A stretch of DNA of 64,000 nucleotides from contig CALKEQ010000007.1 in the NCBI GenBank assembly GCA_938084905.1, forward strand, positions 124,001-188,000, in the 5' to 3' direction. Below the pieces are notes generated by a model that saw only the letters and a list, made by a program, of their open reading frames with translations, was not told the origin of the DNA and did no database searches. This document shows, piece after piece, positions 1 through 7,051 of this stretch. How positions within the stretch are numbered: position 1 is the first letter of the stretch; each line of letters starts with the position of its first letter. The DNA is from an uncultured bacterium. Its GTDB lineage: Bacteria; Desulfobacterota; Syntrophorhabdia; Syntrophorhabdales; JANXAF01. The translations under genes were made by a program, and so were the position numbers.

Positions 1-295
1 ATATGTACTTGTTATTAAGATCAGCCCAGAGAAGTGTGGGGATGATAGTGGAAACGAGTATCACAAAACCTCCCATAGTAGGTGTTTCGCTTTTTAACCT
101 GTGTCTTTCAGGCACGTCTTCCCTCTTTCCGCTTTTTACCCGCCAGTGATTGAACTTTTTTATCACGTAAGGGGTGAGGAGAAAGCTTATAAAAAGAGCA
201 GTCATGATGGACAGAAATGTACGAAATGTTATGTATCTGAAAACGTTAAAAGCGAAGACCCAATCGTGTAGACCGTAAAGAATCGAGTAAAGCAT
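1..295 (-). CDS. mraY: Phospho-N-acetylmuramoyl-pentapeptide transferase MraY, N-terminal part
   Basis: MraY transfers phospho-MurNAc-pentapeptide to undecaprenyl phosphate at the inner membrane, the first lipid-linked step of peptidoglycan synthesis. About 98 residues are visible before the window edge. They begin MLYSILYGLHDW and contain a membrane helix, the family stretch LLTPYVIKKF and the signature SETPTMGG. The ATG at 295-293 shares one base with the murF stop (TGATG), so translation is probably coupled. The gene is truncated only because the window ends. Confidence 0.93.
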   Translation of the reverse strand, partial: MLYSILYGLHDWVFAFNVFRYITFRTFLSIMTALFISFLLTPYVIKKFNHWRVKSGKREDVPERHRLKSETPTMGGFVILVSTIIPTLLWADLNNKYI

Positions 296-1650
296 CAGAC
301 TATCTCCTTGACTATCGTGTCCATGTTTAGTGAACGTGAACCTTTGACAAGAACTGAGTCGCCTTCTTTAAGAATGGAGAAGAGTTTTTGGAGGAGACCC
401 TCTCTCTCCTCAAAGTAAAATGCAACGTTTCTCTTAATCTGGGAATAACTTTCCCTTATTTTTTCCCCTAAAAAAAGAACGTAGTGGAAGTGAAATCGAT
501 CGATGTACCTACCCAGTTCGGTGTGATAGTAGGAGGAGTAATCTCCAAGCTCGTTCATGTCTCCAAGAACGAGTATCTTCTTTCCTTCGCAAGGTAGCTC
601 GCTGAAGGTAGAAATGGCTTGGTACATTGAGGCGGGGTTTGCATTGTAACTATCATCTATTACTACGTACCCCTTCTTTGATTTTTTCACACTCATTCTC
701 ATCTCGCACGGTCTAAACTCCTCCAAAGCCTCCTTTATCTTTTCTTCCGGGATTCCAATTGTGGAAGCAATCGATGATGCGAGAAGGATGTTGTAGAGGT
801 TGTGGAATCCTAGAATTTTAACTTTCGTTTCTATTTTCTTTCCGTCTAGATTAAGGAGCACTTCATAGCCTTCCCAACCACATACATTTTTAACTTCAAG
901 GGAAAAGGGGGCACGATTCTTTATACCGAAGTAAAGGATCTTTTTCGATTCAGATCTGAAAGATCGAATACGTTCATCATCTAAATTTACGAAAATTATC
1001 CCTGCATCCCTTGTGAATCTGAAGAGATCGAGCTTCTCCTCAAGAACTCCCTCTATGGTTTTTAGACCTTCAAGATGAGCGGGAAGAATGTTCGTAATTG
1101 CGGAGATGGTGGGATCGACGATCTTTGTAAGTGTTCTTATCTCGCCAAAAGAGTTGGTACCCAGTTCAAAAACACATACTTCTGGTTCATCTTCAATGGA
1201 TATTATGGAAAGGCAAACCCCAAAGATGTTGTTGTAATTCTTCTCGTTACAAGATACCTTTCTATCTTTTTTTATCATTTGCACTAGAGCTTCCTTGGTT
1301 GTCGTTTTTCCACAGCTTCCAGTTATTCCAATGAAGATTGAGTCCATTTTTTTCCTTTTGTAAAAGGCTATATCTTTGAGGGCCTCGTTTGTGTCATTGA
1401 CTGCTATGACGGTTGCGTCAAGATCTAAAACAAGGCTCAGTTTTTCTCGCTCACAGAGTGTACCTCCCTTTGATTTCTCTATAGCCTCTCGGATAAATTG
1501 ATGACCATCGTACCTTTTACCTTTCAGGGGAATGAAAAATTCCCCCTCTTGTATGGTTCTCGAATCTGAAGAGATCCGAACAAAGCTCTCTTTTTGGAGC
1601 CTTATGAGCTCACCATTTGTAGCCTTAAGGATCTCCCTGTAGTCCCACAT
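295..1650 (-). CDS. murF: UDP-N-acetylmuramoyl-tripeptide--D-alanyl-D-alanine ligase MurF
   Basis: MurF adds D-Ala-D-Ala to UDP-MurNAc-tripeptide in the cytoplasm using ATP. The 451 residues have the Mur ligase layout: an N-terminal UDP-binding domain (SSDSRTIQEGEFFIPLKG near residue 30), the ATP loop GITGSCGKTTTKE near residue 110, and a C-terminal domain with DDSYNANPASM. Length is normal for the family. The start lies inside the last 26 nt of murE, as expected in a tightly coupled dcw operon, and murF is followed by mraY. There is no sign of damage. Confidence 0.96.
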   Translation of the reverse strand: MWDYREILKATNGELIRLQKESFVRISSDSRTIQEGEFFIPLKGKRYDGHQFIREAIEKSKGGTLCEREKLSLVLDLDATVIAVNDTNEALKDIAFYKRKKMDSIFIGITGSCGKTTTKEALVQMIKKDRKVSCNEKNYNNIFGVCLSIISIEDEPEVCVFELGTNSFGEIRTLTKIVDPTISAITNILPAHLEGLKTIEGVLEEKLDLFRFTRDAGIIFVNLDDERIRSFRSESKKILYFGIKNRAPFSLEVKNVCGWEGYEVLLNLDGKKIETKVKILGFHNLYNILLASSIASTIGIPEEKIKEALEEFRPCEMRMSVKKSKKGYVVIDDSYNANPASMYQAISTFSELPCEGKKILVLGDMNELGDYSSYYHTELGRYIDRFHFHYVLFLGEKIRESYSQIKRNVAFYFEEREGLLQKLFSILKEGDSVLVKGSRSLNMDTIVKEIV

Positions 1651-3088
1651 TTATCGCCTCTTCTACGATTTCCCTGTCACTGAAATGGATAATCCTTTCG
1701 CCTATGATCTGGTAGTCTTCATGTCCCTTTCCGGCGATAAGGAGTACGTCATCTGACCTCATTAGTCGTAGAGCCTCGTAAATCGCCTCCTTCCTGTCAA
1801 CTATCTCCTTATAATTTGAGCCTGAAACTCCTTTTTTTATATCCTCTATTATGTCTTCCGGTTTTTCACTTCTAGGGTTATCAGAGGTGATTATAGAGAT
1901 GTCTGCAAGGCTTGTCGCTATTTTTCCCATAAGGGGTCTCTTTTCCCTGTCTCTATCACCTCCACAGCCGAAAACAACTATCAGTCTGCCCCTTTTTAAG
2001 GCTGACAACGCCTTAAGTACGTTTTCTAGAGCATCGGGGGTATGGGCGTAATCGATAAAGATGTGGTAACCCCTATCGTTTTTAACTCTTTCCATTCTTC
2101 CGGGAACTCCTGAAAATCTCTCTAATCCCCTTTTTATTTCCCAAGTTTGAACTCCCAAGATTCGTCCAGCTAAAGATGCGGCAAGAAGGTTGTAAAGATT
2201 AAAGTGACCTATTAGGCTCGACCTTGCCTTTATCTCTTCCCCCATAAGGGAGATTTTTACCTCCATGCCATCTATGTCCTGGACATAAGTTTTGACTGTC
2301 GCTTCGTAATCTCCCTTAAGGCCGTAGAAGTAAGTAGCTATTCCTTGAGGTGGAATGAAGTGTGAAACGTTAGGGTCATCTCCATTAAGAATGGCGCTTT
2401 TTTTAGCCTTACAGCTTTCCGCCAGATAGTACTTGAAGAGTAAGGATTTTGCTTCCCTGTAAGCAGTAAAATCTCCGTGGTAATCGAGGTGGTCATGGGA
2501 AATGTTTGTGAAAATACAAATATCGAAGTGTACTCCTTCAACCCTCCTCTGGTCAAGTCCGTGTGAGGAAACTTCCATTGTTACATGTGTGGTTTCTGAA
2601 TCCTTCATCTCTTTTAGGATTTTTTGAAGCTCTATGGCTCCTGGAGTTGTATTTTTAGCCTTAAGTACATGTCCATTGTACCGGTAAAAGACAGTGCCGA
2701 TTAAGCCAACTTTTTTTCCAGCTGCACGTAAAATGGATTCTATGAGAAAGCACGTTGTCGTTTTCCCATTTGTACCGGTTATACCTGTTATACACATGTA
2801 CTTTGAAGGTTCGCCTAAAAACCTTGATGCGATATGGCCCATTGCCTTGTCTACGTCCTTTACCCTAATAAGGCACGGTATGGAGATAGATTCATCCATA
2901 TCTGTGACAATTGCACTTGCACCTCTTCTCTTCGCATCATCAAGGTACATCCTGTTATTTTTGTTCATGAAGAAGAGGTAACCCTCCTTTATCTGCCTTG
3001 AGTCCTTGGCTATCCCTTTAACTTCCGTTCCATAATCACCCTTTATCTCCTCTAATTCCAAGTCATAAATAAGGTCGCGTATCTTCAT
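1625..3088 (-). CDS. murE: UDP-N-acetylmuramoyl-L-alanyl-D-glutamate--2,6-diaminopimelate ligase MurE
   Basis: MurE attaches the third residue of the peptidoglycan stem peptide. The 487-residue protein shows the ATP loop GITGTNGKTTT near residue 105, the Mur ligase motif EVSSHGLDQRRVEG, and SDNPRSEKPEDI near residue 405. DNPR is the known meso-diaminopimelate specificity motif, so the wall should contain meso-DAP rather than lysine. The gene lies 2 nt after the shortened ftsI-position gene and overlaps murF. Confidence 0.96.
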   Translation of the reverse strand: MKIRDLIYDLELEEIKGDYGTEVKGIAKDSRQIKEGYLFFMNKNNRMYLDDAKRRGASAIVTDMDESISIPCLIRVKDVDKAMGHIASRFLGEPSKYMCITGITGTNGKTTTCFLIESILRAAGKKVGLIGTVFYRYNGHVLKAKNTTPGAIELQKILKEMKDSETTHVTMEVSSHGLDQRRVEGVHFDICIFTNISHDHLDYHGDFTAYREAKSLLFKYYLAESCKAKKSAILNGDDPNVSHFIPPQGIATYFYGLKGDYEATVKTYVQDIDGMEVKISLMGEEIKARSSLIGHFNLYNLLAASLAGRILGVQTWEIKRGLERFSGVPGRMERVKNDRGYHIFIDYAHTPDALENVLKALSALKRGRLIVVFGCGGDRDREKRPLMGKIATSLADISIITSDNPRSEKPEDIIEDIKKGVSGSNYKEIVDRKEAIYEALRLMRSDDVLLIAGKGHEDYQIIGERIIHFSDREIVEEAINVGLQGDP

Positions 3089-3090
3089 TA

Positions 3091-3855
3091 TCAGTTAAAC
3101 TCTCCTTTCAAAACGCACTCAGTTTCCCCTTTCAGTACTGCATAAGGGTTTGGGTACTGGTCCGTAACTTGACCGAATCCTACCACTCTTATTTTTCCCG
3201 TGTAACGGTTGAGAACCCGTATGGCCTCCCTCATAGAATAGCCTTTAAGATTAGGCATGACCCACTCTGACCTTTCGGTTCTGTAGATTCCATGAAGTGC
3301 TCCATTTCCCGTATCTTCTCCCTTTAAGGCAGAAAGGAGATCCCTGTAGTTGTCTTTTACGTATTTTTCGTACAATTGGAGAATTTTCTCTTCAGGGATA
3401 GTGTAATCCCTTCCTAAGATAATCGTTTCTGGAGAGAGTTCTGTGGATATTTCAATCCCTTCTTCCTTAAGAAGCTTAACTAAGAAAGCCTTTCCCATTA
3501 TACCGGAGAGGATTTCCAGACCTTCTTTGTCTCTGTCTTTTATTATTTCGAGCGGTTTTTTCCAATAAAAATTATCACCTCTCCTCAAAAGAATCAAATG
3601 GTTCTCGTCTATCTGTCCCTTCTTTATGGCAGCACAGACAAGTATAAGAGGGACTAAATTCTGGAGGGTCCCTTTCGGTTGAGAAATCCTCTCACCTGTC
3701 GGAGCAACATGACTCATAGTCTGAAAGATAGGACTCTTCTCTTCCACCTCCCTTTTCACTTTCACTTCCTTCCCCAAATCAAAACCGAAGAACGCATAAA
3801 AGAGACTTATGAGGATAAAAACTGATAGGGCCCTTCTGTTTCTTTTCCTTTTCAT
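3091..3855 (-). CDS. Short PASTA-domain protein in the FtsI position (probable catalytically dead PBP remnant)
   Basis: The gene sits between ftsL and murE, where ftsI (penicillin-binding protein 3) normally lies, but encodes only 254 residues against about 550-650 for FtsI. It has a basic N-terminus with one membrane anchor (residues about 8-24) and a C-terminal PASTA-like domain (VMPNLKGYSMREAIRVLNRY onward). The middle loosely resembles part of a transpeptidase domain: SQPKGTLQN may match the family's PGSTFK box, which would lose both catalytic Ser and Lys. No SxxK, SxN or KTG motif is visible. The reading frame is open and overlaps ftsL by 4 nt, so it is probably a maintained reduced protein, not a fresh pseudogene. 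A non-homologous divisome protein is possible. Confidence 0.6.
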   Translation of the reverse strand: MKRKRNRRALSVFILISLFYAFFGFDLGKEVKVKREVEEKSPIFQTMSHVAPTGERISQPKGTLQNLVPLILVCAAIKKGQIDENHLILLRRGDNFYWKKPLEIIKDRDKEGLEILSGIMGKAFLVKLLKEEGIEISTELSPETIILGRDYTIPEEKILQLYEKYVKDNYRDLLSALKGEDTGNGALHGIYRTERSEWVMPNLKGYSMREAIRVLNRYTGKIRVVGFGQVTDQYPNPYAVLKGETECVLKGEFN

Positions 3856-4136
3856 CTCATCACGTAGATTTCTTCCTCTTTTGCCTTCCTCAGATTAAGC
3901 TTTTCACGTGCTAAAAGAATAAGAAACCTGTCCCTAGTTATGCTCGTAAGTTCCGTCTTAAGTAATAGATTTTCCTCATTTAGACGCCTCTCTCTCGATA
4001 AAGAATTTAGGAGCTCTGACTTTGTGTTTTGATATGTCCCTCTAAGGAGAGAAAAGATGACGAAGAAAACAAGAATTATGAAAAATAGACAGAAAAGGTT
4101 TTTTAGGTCCCTTCCCTTTCTTCTTCCCTTTCTCAC
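3852..4136 (-). CDS. ftsL: FtsL-like cell division protein
   Basis: This 94-residue protein has the FtsL layout: a short basic cytoplasmic tail (RKGRRKGRDLK), one membrane helix (about residues 13-30, LFCLFFIILVFFVIF) and a periplasmic helical or coiled-coil part (SLSRERRLNEENLLLKTEL). FtsL joins FtsB and FtsQ to activate septal peptidoglycan synthesis. FtsL proteins diverge strongly in sequence, so the call rests on size, topology and position between rsmH and the ftsI slot. The stop overlaps the next start. Confidence 0.8.
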   Translation of the reverse strand: MRKGRRKGRDLKNLFCLFFIILVFFVIFSLLRGTYQNTKSELLNSLSRERRLNEENLLLKTELTSITRDRFLILLAREKLNLRKAKEEEIYVMR

Positions 4137-4146
4137 CTTACCCCCC

Positions 4147-5043
4147 TTATATCTTTTCTGCCACCCTCAGTTTTGCACTCCTAGATCTTGGGTTTTTAAG
4201 AACCTCCTCTCTTTTTGGTTTAATTGGCTTTTTTGTAAGGACCCTTAGGCAGGTCTCTGCTCTAAATAGATTTTTGACAGCCCTGTCCTCTATAGAGTGG
4301 AACGATATAACACCGATTCTGCCCCCTTTTCTTAAAACCCTTGTAGCCCCGATTAATCCCTCCTTTAAGTTTTCCATCTCTTCATTTACCTCCATCCTCA
4401 ATGCCTGGAAGGTAAGTGTAGCGGGGTGAATCTTCCCCCTTCTTCTTTTTGCCTTTTCAATGATTTCTGCAAGCTCCTTTGCCGTTCTTATCTCTTTTAG
4501 CTTTCTTCGTAGAACTATTGCCCTTGCAATACGGGATGCTTCTTTTTCATCCCCGTAAGATCTGATTATTTGAGCGAGTCTCCTCATAGGATACCTGTTT
4601 ACAACTTGGAAGGCGGTAAGATCTCTTTCCTTATCCATCCTCATATCTAGAAAATCGTCATCGTGGAAACTAAACCCCCTCCTTGAGTTAAGCTGGAAAG
4701 AGGAGATACCAAGATCGAATAGGATCGCATCAACTTCCCTTACTTTCAAGTCATCTAAAACCCTTTCGATGTTTCTGTAATTCCCCTTTAAGATCGTTAC
4801 CCTTCCTTCAAATTCCTCAAGCCTTTTTTTCGCTATTTGTATTGCCTCTTCGTCCACATCTAAACCTATTACCTTCACCTTTTTGAACCTTCTTAAAACT
4901 TCCTTTGTGTGACCTCCGCAGCCAATTGTCGCATCAACGAAGATCTCTGTCTCTTCATTTAAAAGGTTGGAGATAACCTCTTCAACGAGAACCGGAACAT
5001 GAGGTGCATCATTATCAAAGTCCGAGCTCTCTGACCACATCAT
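4147..5043 (-). CDS. rsmH: 16S rRNA (cytosine1402-N4)-methyltransferase RsmH (MraW)
   Basis: RsmH uses SAM to methylate N4 of C1402 in the ribosomal P site. The 298 residues include the family start HVPVLVEEVISNL, the SAM motif VDATIGCGGHTKEVL, FDLGISSFQLN, a stretch near DDDFLDMRMD, and the C-terminal signature ISFHSIEDRAVKNLFR. The start overlaps the 3' end of mraZ by 29 nt, the usual mraZ-rsmH pairing. ATG codons at 5043 and 5040 are both possible starts. Confidence 0.96.
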   Translation of the reverse strand: MMWSESSDFDNDAPHVPVLVEEVISNLLNEETEIFVDATIGCGGHTKEVLRRFKKVKVIGLDVDEEAIQIAKKRLEEFEGRVTILKGNYRNIERVLDDLKVREVDAILFDLGISSFQLNSRRGFSFHDDDFLDMRMDKERDLTAFQVVNRYPMRRLAQIIRSYGDEKEASRIARAIVLRRKLKEIRTAKELAEIIEKAKRRRGKIHPATLTFQALRMEVNEEMENLKEGLIGATRVLRKGGRIGVISFHSIEDRAVKNLFRAETCLRVLTKKPIKPKREEVLKNPRSRSAKLRVAEKI

Positions 5044-5455
5044 TCACTTTTTCTATATCAGCGGAAACCTCTTTGACGAGCTCCTCCCATTTTTCCTTGC
5101 TCCATATTTCGATCCTTTTGTTCATGCCGATTATCACCACTTCCTTTACTATACCCGCATACGATTTAAGGGACTGGGGTATGAGTATCCTACCAAGTCT
5201 GTCTATTACGCACTCTGACGCACCTGAGAAGTAGAATCTCAAAAACATTCTGGCCTGTTTTGTTATATTCTGAAGTCCGTACATCCTCTCCTTTATGAGT
5301 TCCCATTCCCTTTTTGGATATGCAACTATGCACCCATCTAGATTAGTTAAAATGAGACTCATGTCATAGTGGCGGGCAAGTACCTCGCGAAATTTGGCTG
5401 GGATGCTAATCCTGTTTTTTTCGTCTAAGGTGTACTCGTAACGTCCTTCAAACAT
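5015..5455 (-). CDS. mraZ: Transcriptional regulator MraZ
   Basis: MraZ is the DNA-binding repressor of the dcw operon. From the ATG at 5455 it is 146 residues, close to the usual 140-150, and begins MFEGRYEYTLDEKNRISIPAKF, the canonical first AbrB-like half. The second half follows at CVIDRLGRILIPQSLKSYAG. A longer frame up to 5515 exists, but it would run through the -35 and -10 boxes and the operator, so I reject it. Autoregulation is expected from the three operator repeats directly before the start codon. Confidence 0.95.
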   Translation of the reverse strand: MFEGRYEYTLDEKNRISIPAKFREVLARHYDMSLILTNLDGCIVAYPKREWELIKERMYGLQNITKQARMFLRFYFSGASECVIDRLGRILIPQSLKSYAGIVKEVVIIGMNKRIEIWSKEKWEELVKEVSADIEKVNDVVRELGL

Positions 5456-5484
5456 TTCCCACTTTATACCACTTTTTCCCACTT
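5455..5484 (-). promoter_or_regulatory. MraZ operator, three 10-bp direct repeats
   Basis: Read on the minus strand, three consecutive decamers run into the mraZ start codon: AAGTGGGAAA, AAGTGGTATA, AAGTGGGAAA. The last A is the A of the ATG. Known MraZ boxes are TGGG-type repeats spaced 10 bp apart upstream of mraZ, and this matches in motif, spacing and place. The middle copy is degenerate (TGGT). The predicted transcription start falls in or beside the first repeat, so binding would block initiation. Confidence 0.85.
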
Positions 5485-5486
5485 GA

Positions 5487-5515
5487 ACTATATGCCCAGA
5501 CTTTTTTATTGTCAA
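5487..5515 (-). promoter_or_regulatory. dcw operon promoter (sigma-70 type)
   Basis: The minus strand reads TTGACA (5515-5510), 17 nt, TATAGT (5492-5487), a near-consensus housekeeping promoter. Initiation is expected near 5480, inside the MraZ repeats, about 25 nt before the mraZ ATG. It probably drives the whole mraZ to mraY series. Confidence 0.85.
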
Positions 5516-5560
5516 GAATTTTTTAAGGGGGAAGCTACGGGAATGGAAAGTGGGGAGAGT

Positions 5561-6292
5561 TTACTTTATCTCTGCTATTCCTATGATATTTGGTGACCTT
5601 CTTTTATAACCTCTTTTCTGGGTCACAATATCCAAGGGCAAGCTAATTATATCTATGAGATGGGGGTCATCGTATTTTTTTAAGTGCTCCTCCCTCATCG
5701 ACTTTATGTAACTTTTACACCTACCGCAGAGCTCAACCCTTATTTCTTCCTCATCTAAAAGGATGTCTATCGAGGGACTTTCTCTGTTCATGCAGTATGG
5801 GCATCCTATTCTATAAAAGTCTCCCTCGGTCTCGCAGAAAGTGCAAATCAGTTTTTTACGATTTTCAGCCGTTATTCGGCCAACGGAGGGCACCTCTCCA
5901 CAGACTGGGCACCTTCCATTTTCCATGAAAGACAGTCCTTCTTTATCCTTCTTTAGCAACATAAAAAAAGGCTTTGACAGAAGGAAAAGTAGCCTGTTCT
6001 TATCATCCTCCTTTAGATTCTCGTGGTAAATAGGGATTCGTAAAAGGGAAGAAGGTGAAGTTATGGGATCTATACCTTTTTCAGAAACCTCCTCTGAGAG
6101 AAAAGAGAAGGTACCTTCAGGAATATCAAAGACCGAGCAGAAAACTCCCACAACGAAGGAAAATGGATTCCCCTCCTTTTGTATAGATTCCTCTTCCTTC
6201 ACGCATCTTTGAAGGTATTCCCTAACCTTTAGATAAAAGGAAATGGGACTTTCAAGATGGGGTCTTTCCTGTATAAGCCTTTTTACATCCAC
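5561..6292 (-). CDS. fdhE: Formate dehydrogenase accessory protein FdhE
   Basis: FdhE proteins are metal-binding maturation factors needed for respiratory formate dehydrogenases. This 243-residue protein has four cysteine pairs in rubredoxin-like order: C128/C131 (CPVCG), C150/C153, C164/C167 (CPYC) and C189/C192 (CGRC). It lies directly downstream of fdhA and fdhB on the same strand, after a hairpin that may reduce its expression relative to the enzyme. It is shorter than E. coli FdhE (about 309 residues) but keeps the cysteine core. Confidence 0.88.
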   Translation of the reverse strand: MDVKRLIQERPHLESPISFYLKVREYLQRCVKEEESIQKEGNPFSFVVGVFCSVFDIPEGTFSFLSEEVSEKGIDPITSPSSLLRIPIYHENLKEDDKNRLLFLLSKPFFMLLKKDKEGLSFMENGRCPVCGEVPSVGRITAENRKKLICTFCETEGDFYRIGCPYCMNRESPSIDILLDEEEIRVELCGRCKSYIKSMREEHLKKYDDPHLIDIISLPLDIVTQKRGYKRRSPNIIGIAEIK

Positions 6293-6301
6293 TTTTTTCT
6301 C

Positions 6302-6327
6302 AAAAGGGGGAGATCCTCCCCCTTTTT
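6302..6327 (-). terminator. Hairpin terminator or attenuator after fdhB
   Basis: Directly after the fdhB stop, the minus strand forms a stem of AAAAGGGGGA against TCCCCCTTTT around a loop of about 5 nt. Only a short T run follows the stem, so read-through into fdhE is likely. It fits an attenuator that gives less FdhE than FdhAB. The symmetric A and T flanks could let it act in either direction. Confidence 0.65.
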
Positions 6328-7038
6328 CTAAACAAAGTACCTAAGCAGCTTTGAACCTCTTTTTCCCAACGTGAGCTTAAGCAGCGTGCTCCAAAATGCG
6401 ACATGAGCTGGCATCTGCGGGTTTTCCGCAAGCCTATACACTTTCGGGTCTTCTCTCAGGGCGAATATGACACCCAAACCACCGAGCTCCTTTTCTCCGT
6501 AGATTACAGGATATCCAAGCTTCTTTGAATAAAGGATAAGCTCATCCCTTTTTCCAAACTTTATTGCATCAGTTGGACAAGTCTTTGCACAAGCAGGGGT
6601 CAGTCCGGCTCTTATCCTCTCAAAGCAGAAATGGCACTTGGCAATTTTCCCTTTTCCTCCTTGGTCGTACCTTGGAATCCTAAAAGGACACGCCTCCTTG
6701 CAGGCGTGGCATGCTATACACTTTTCTCTATCGTAGAGGACTATTCCATCCTCAGTCCTTGTGATAGCTTTTACTGGACAGACCTCAACACATGCGGGCT
6801 CTCCGCAGTGCATGCATCTTTGACTTACAAAAAGCCATCTGATACCATGTCCATTATCCGAAATTTCGATGAATTTTATCCTGTTAAATAGATTCGCGGA
6901 AAGATCGGGAGGATTTTCGTGAGTTCCCGTGTTTCTCGTCTTTTCCGCAGGAAGCCCGTTCCACTGTTTGCACGCAACCTGACAAGCCCTGCAACCTATG
7001 CATAGATCCGGTCTTAGAAGAAGCCCAACTCTTGCCAT
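6328..7038 (-). CDS. fdhB: Formate dehydrogenase iron-sulfur (beta) subunit
   Basis: This electron-transfer subunit of formate dehydrogenase has 236 residues and four 4Fe-4S cysteine groups: CIGCRACQVAC near residue 13, CMHCGEPACVEVC, CIACHACKEAC, and a last group using CHFC with CAKTC. There is no C-terminal membrane helix and no Tat signal, so it should be a soluble partner exported together with FdhA's Tat signal, as in soluble FdhAB of sulfate reducers. No cytochrome or membrane gamma subunit is encoded here. It starts 13 nt after the fdhA stop. Confidence 0.93.
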   Translation of the reverse strand: MARVGLLLRPDLCIGCRACQVACKQWNGLPAEKTRNTGTHENPPDLSANLFNRIKFIEISDNGHGIRWLFVSQRCMHCGEPACVEVCPVKAITRTEDGIVLYDREKCIACHACKEACPFRIPRYDQGGKGKIAKCHFCFERIRAGLTPACAKTCPTDAIKFGKRDELILYSKKLGYPVIYGEKELGGLGVIFALREDPKVYRLAENPQMPAHVAFWSTLLKLTLGKRGSKLLRYFV

Positions 7039-7051
7039 GACCCACCTCCCT

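Noticed and set aside
3897..3914. A parS-like site around TTTTCACGTG
   Set aside because: Only the central CACGTG and left arm resemble parS (TGTTTCACGTGAAACA); the right arm does not match. Other CACGTG words in the window are no better.
5456..5515. A longer mraZ start at 5515
   Set aside because: The extension would pass through the -35, -10 and operator repeats and adds residues absent from the MraZ family.
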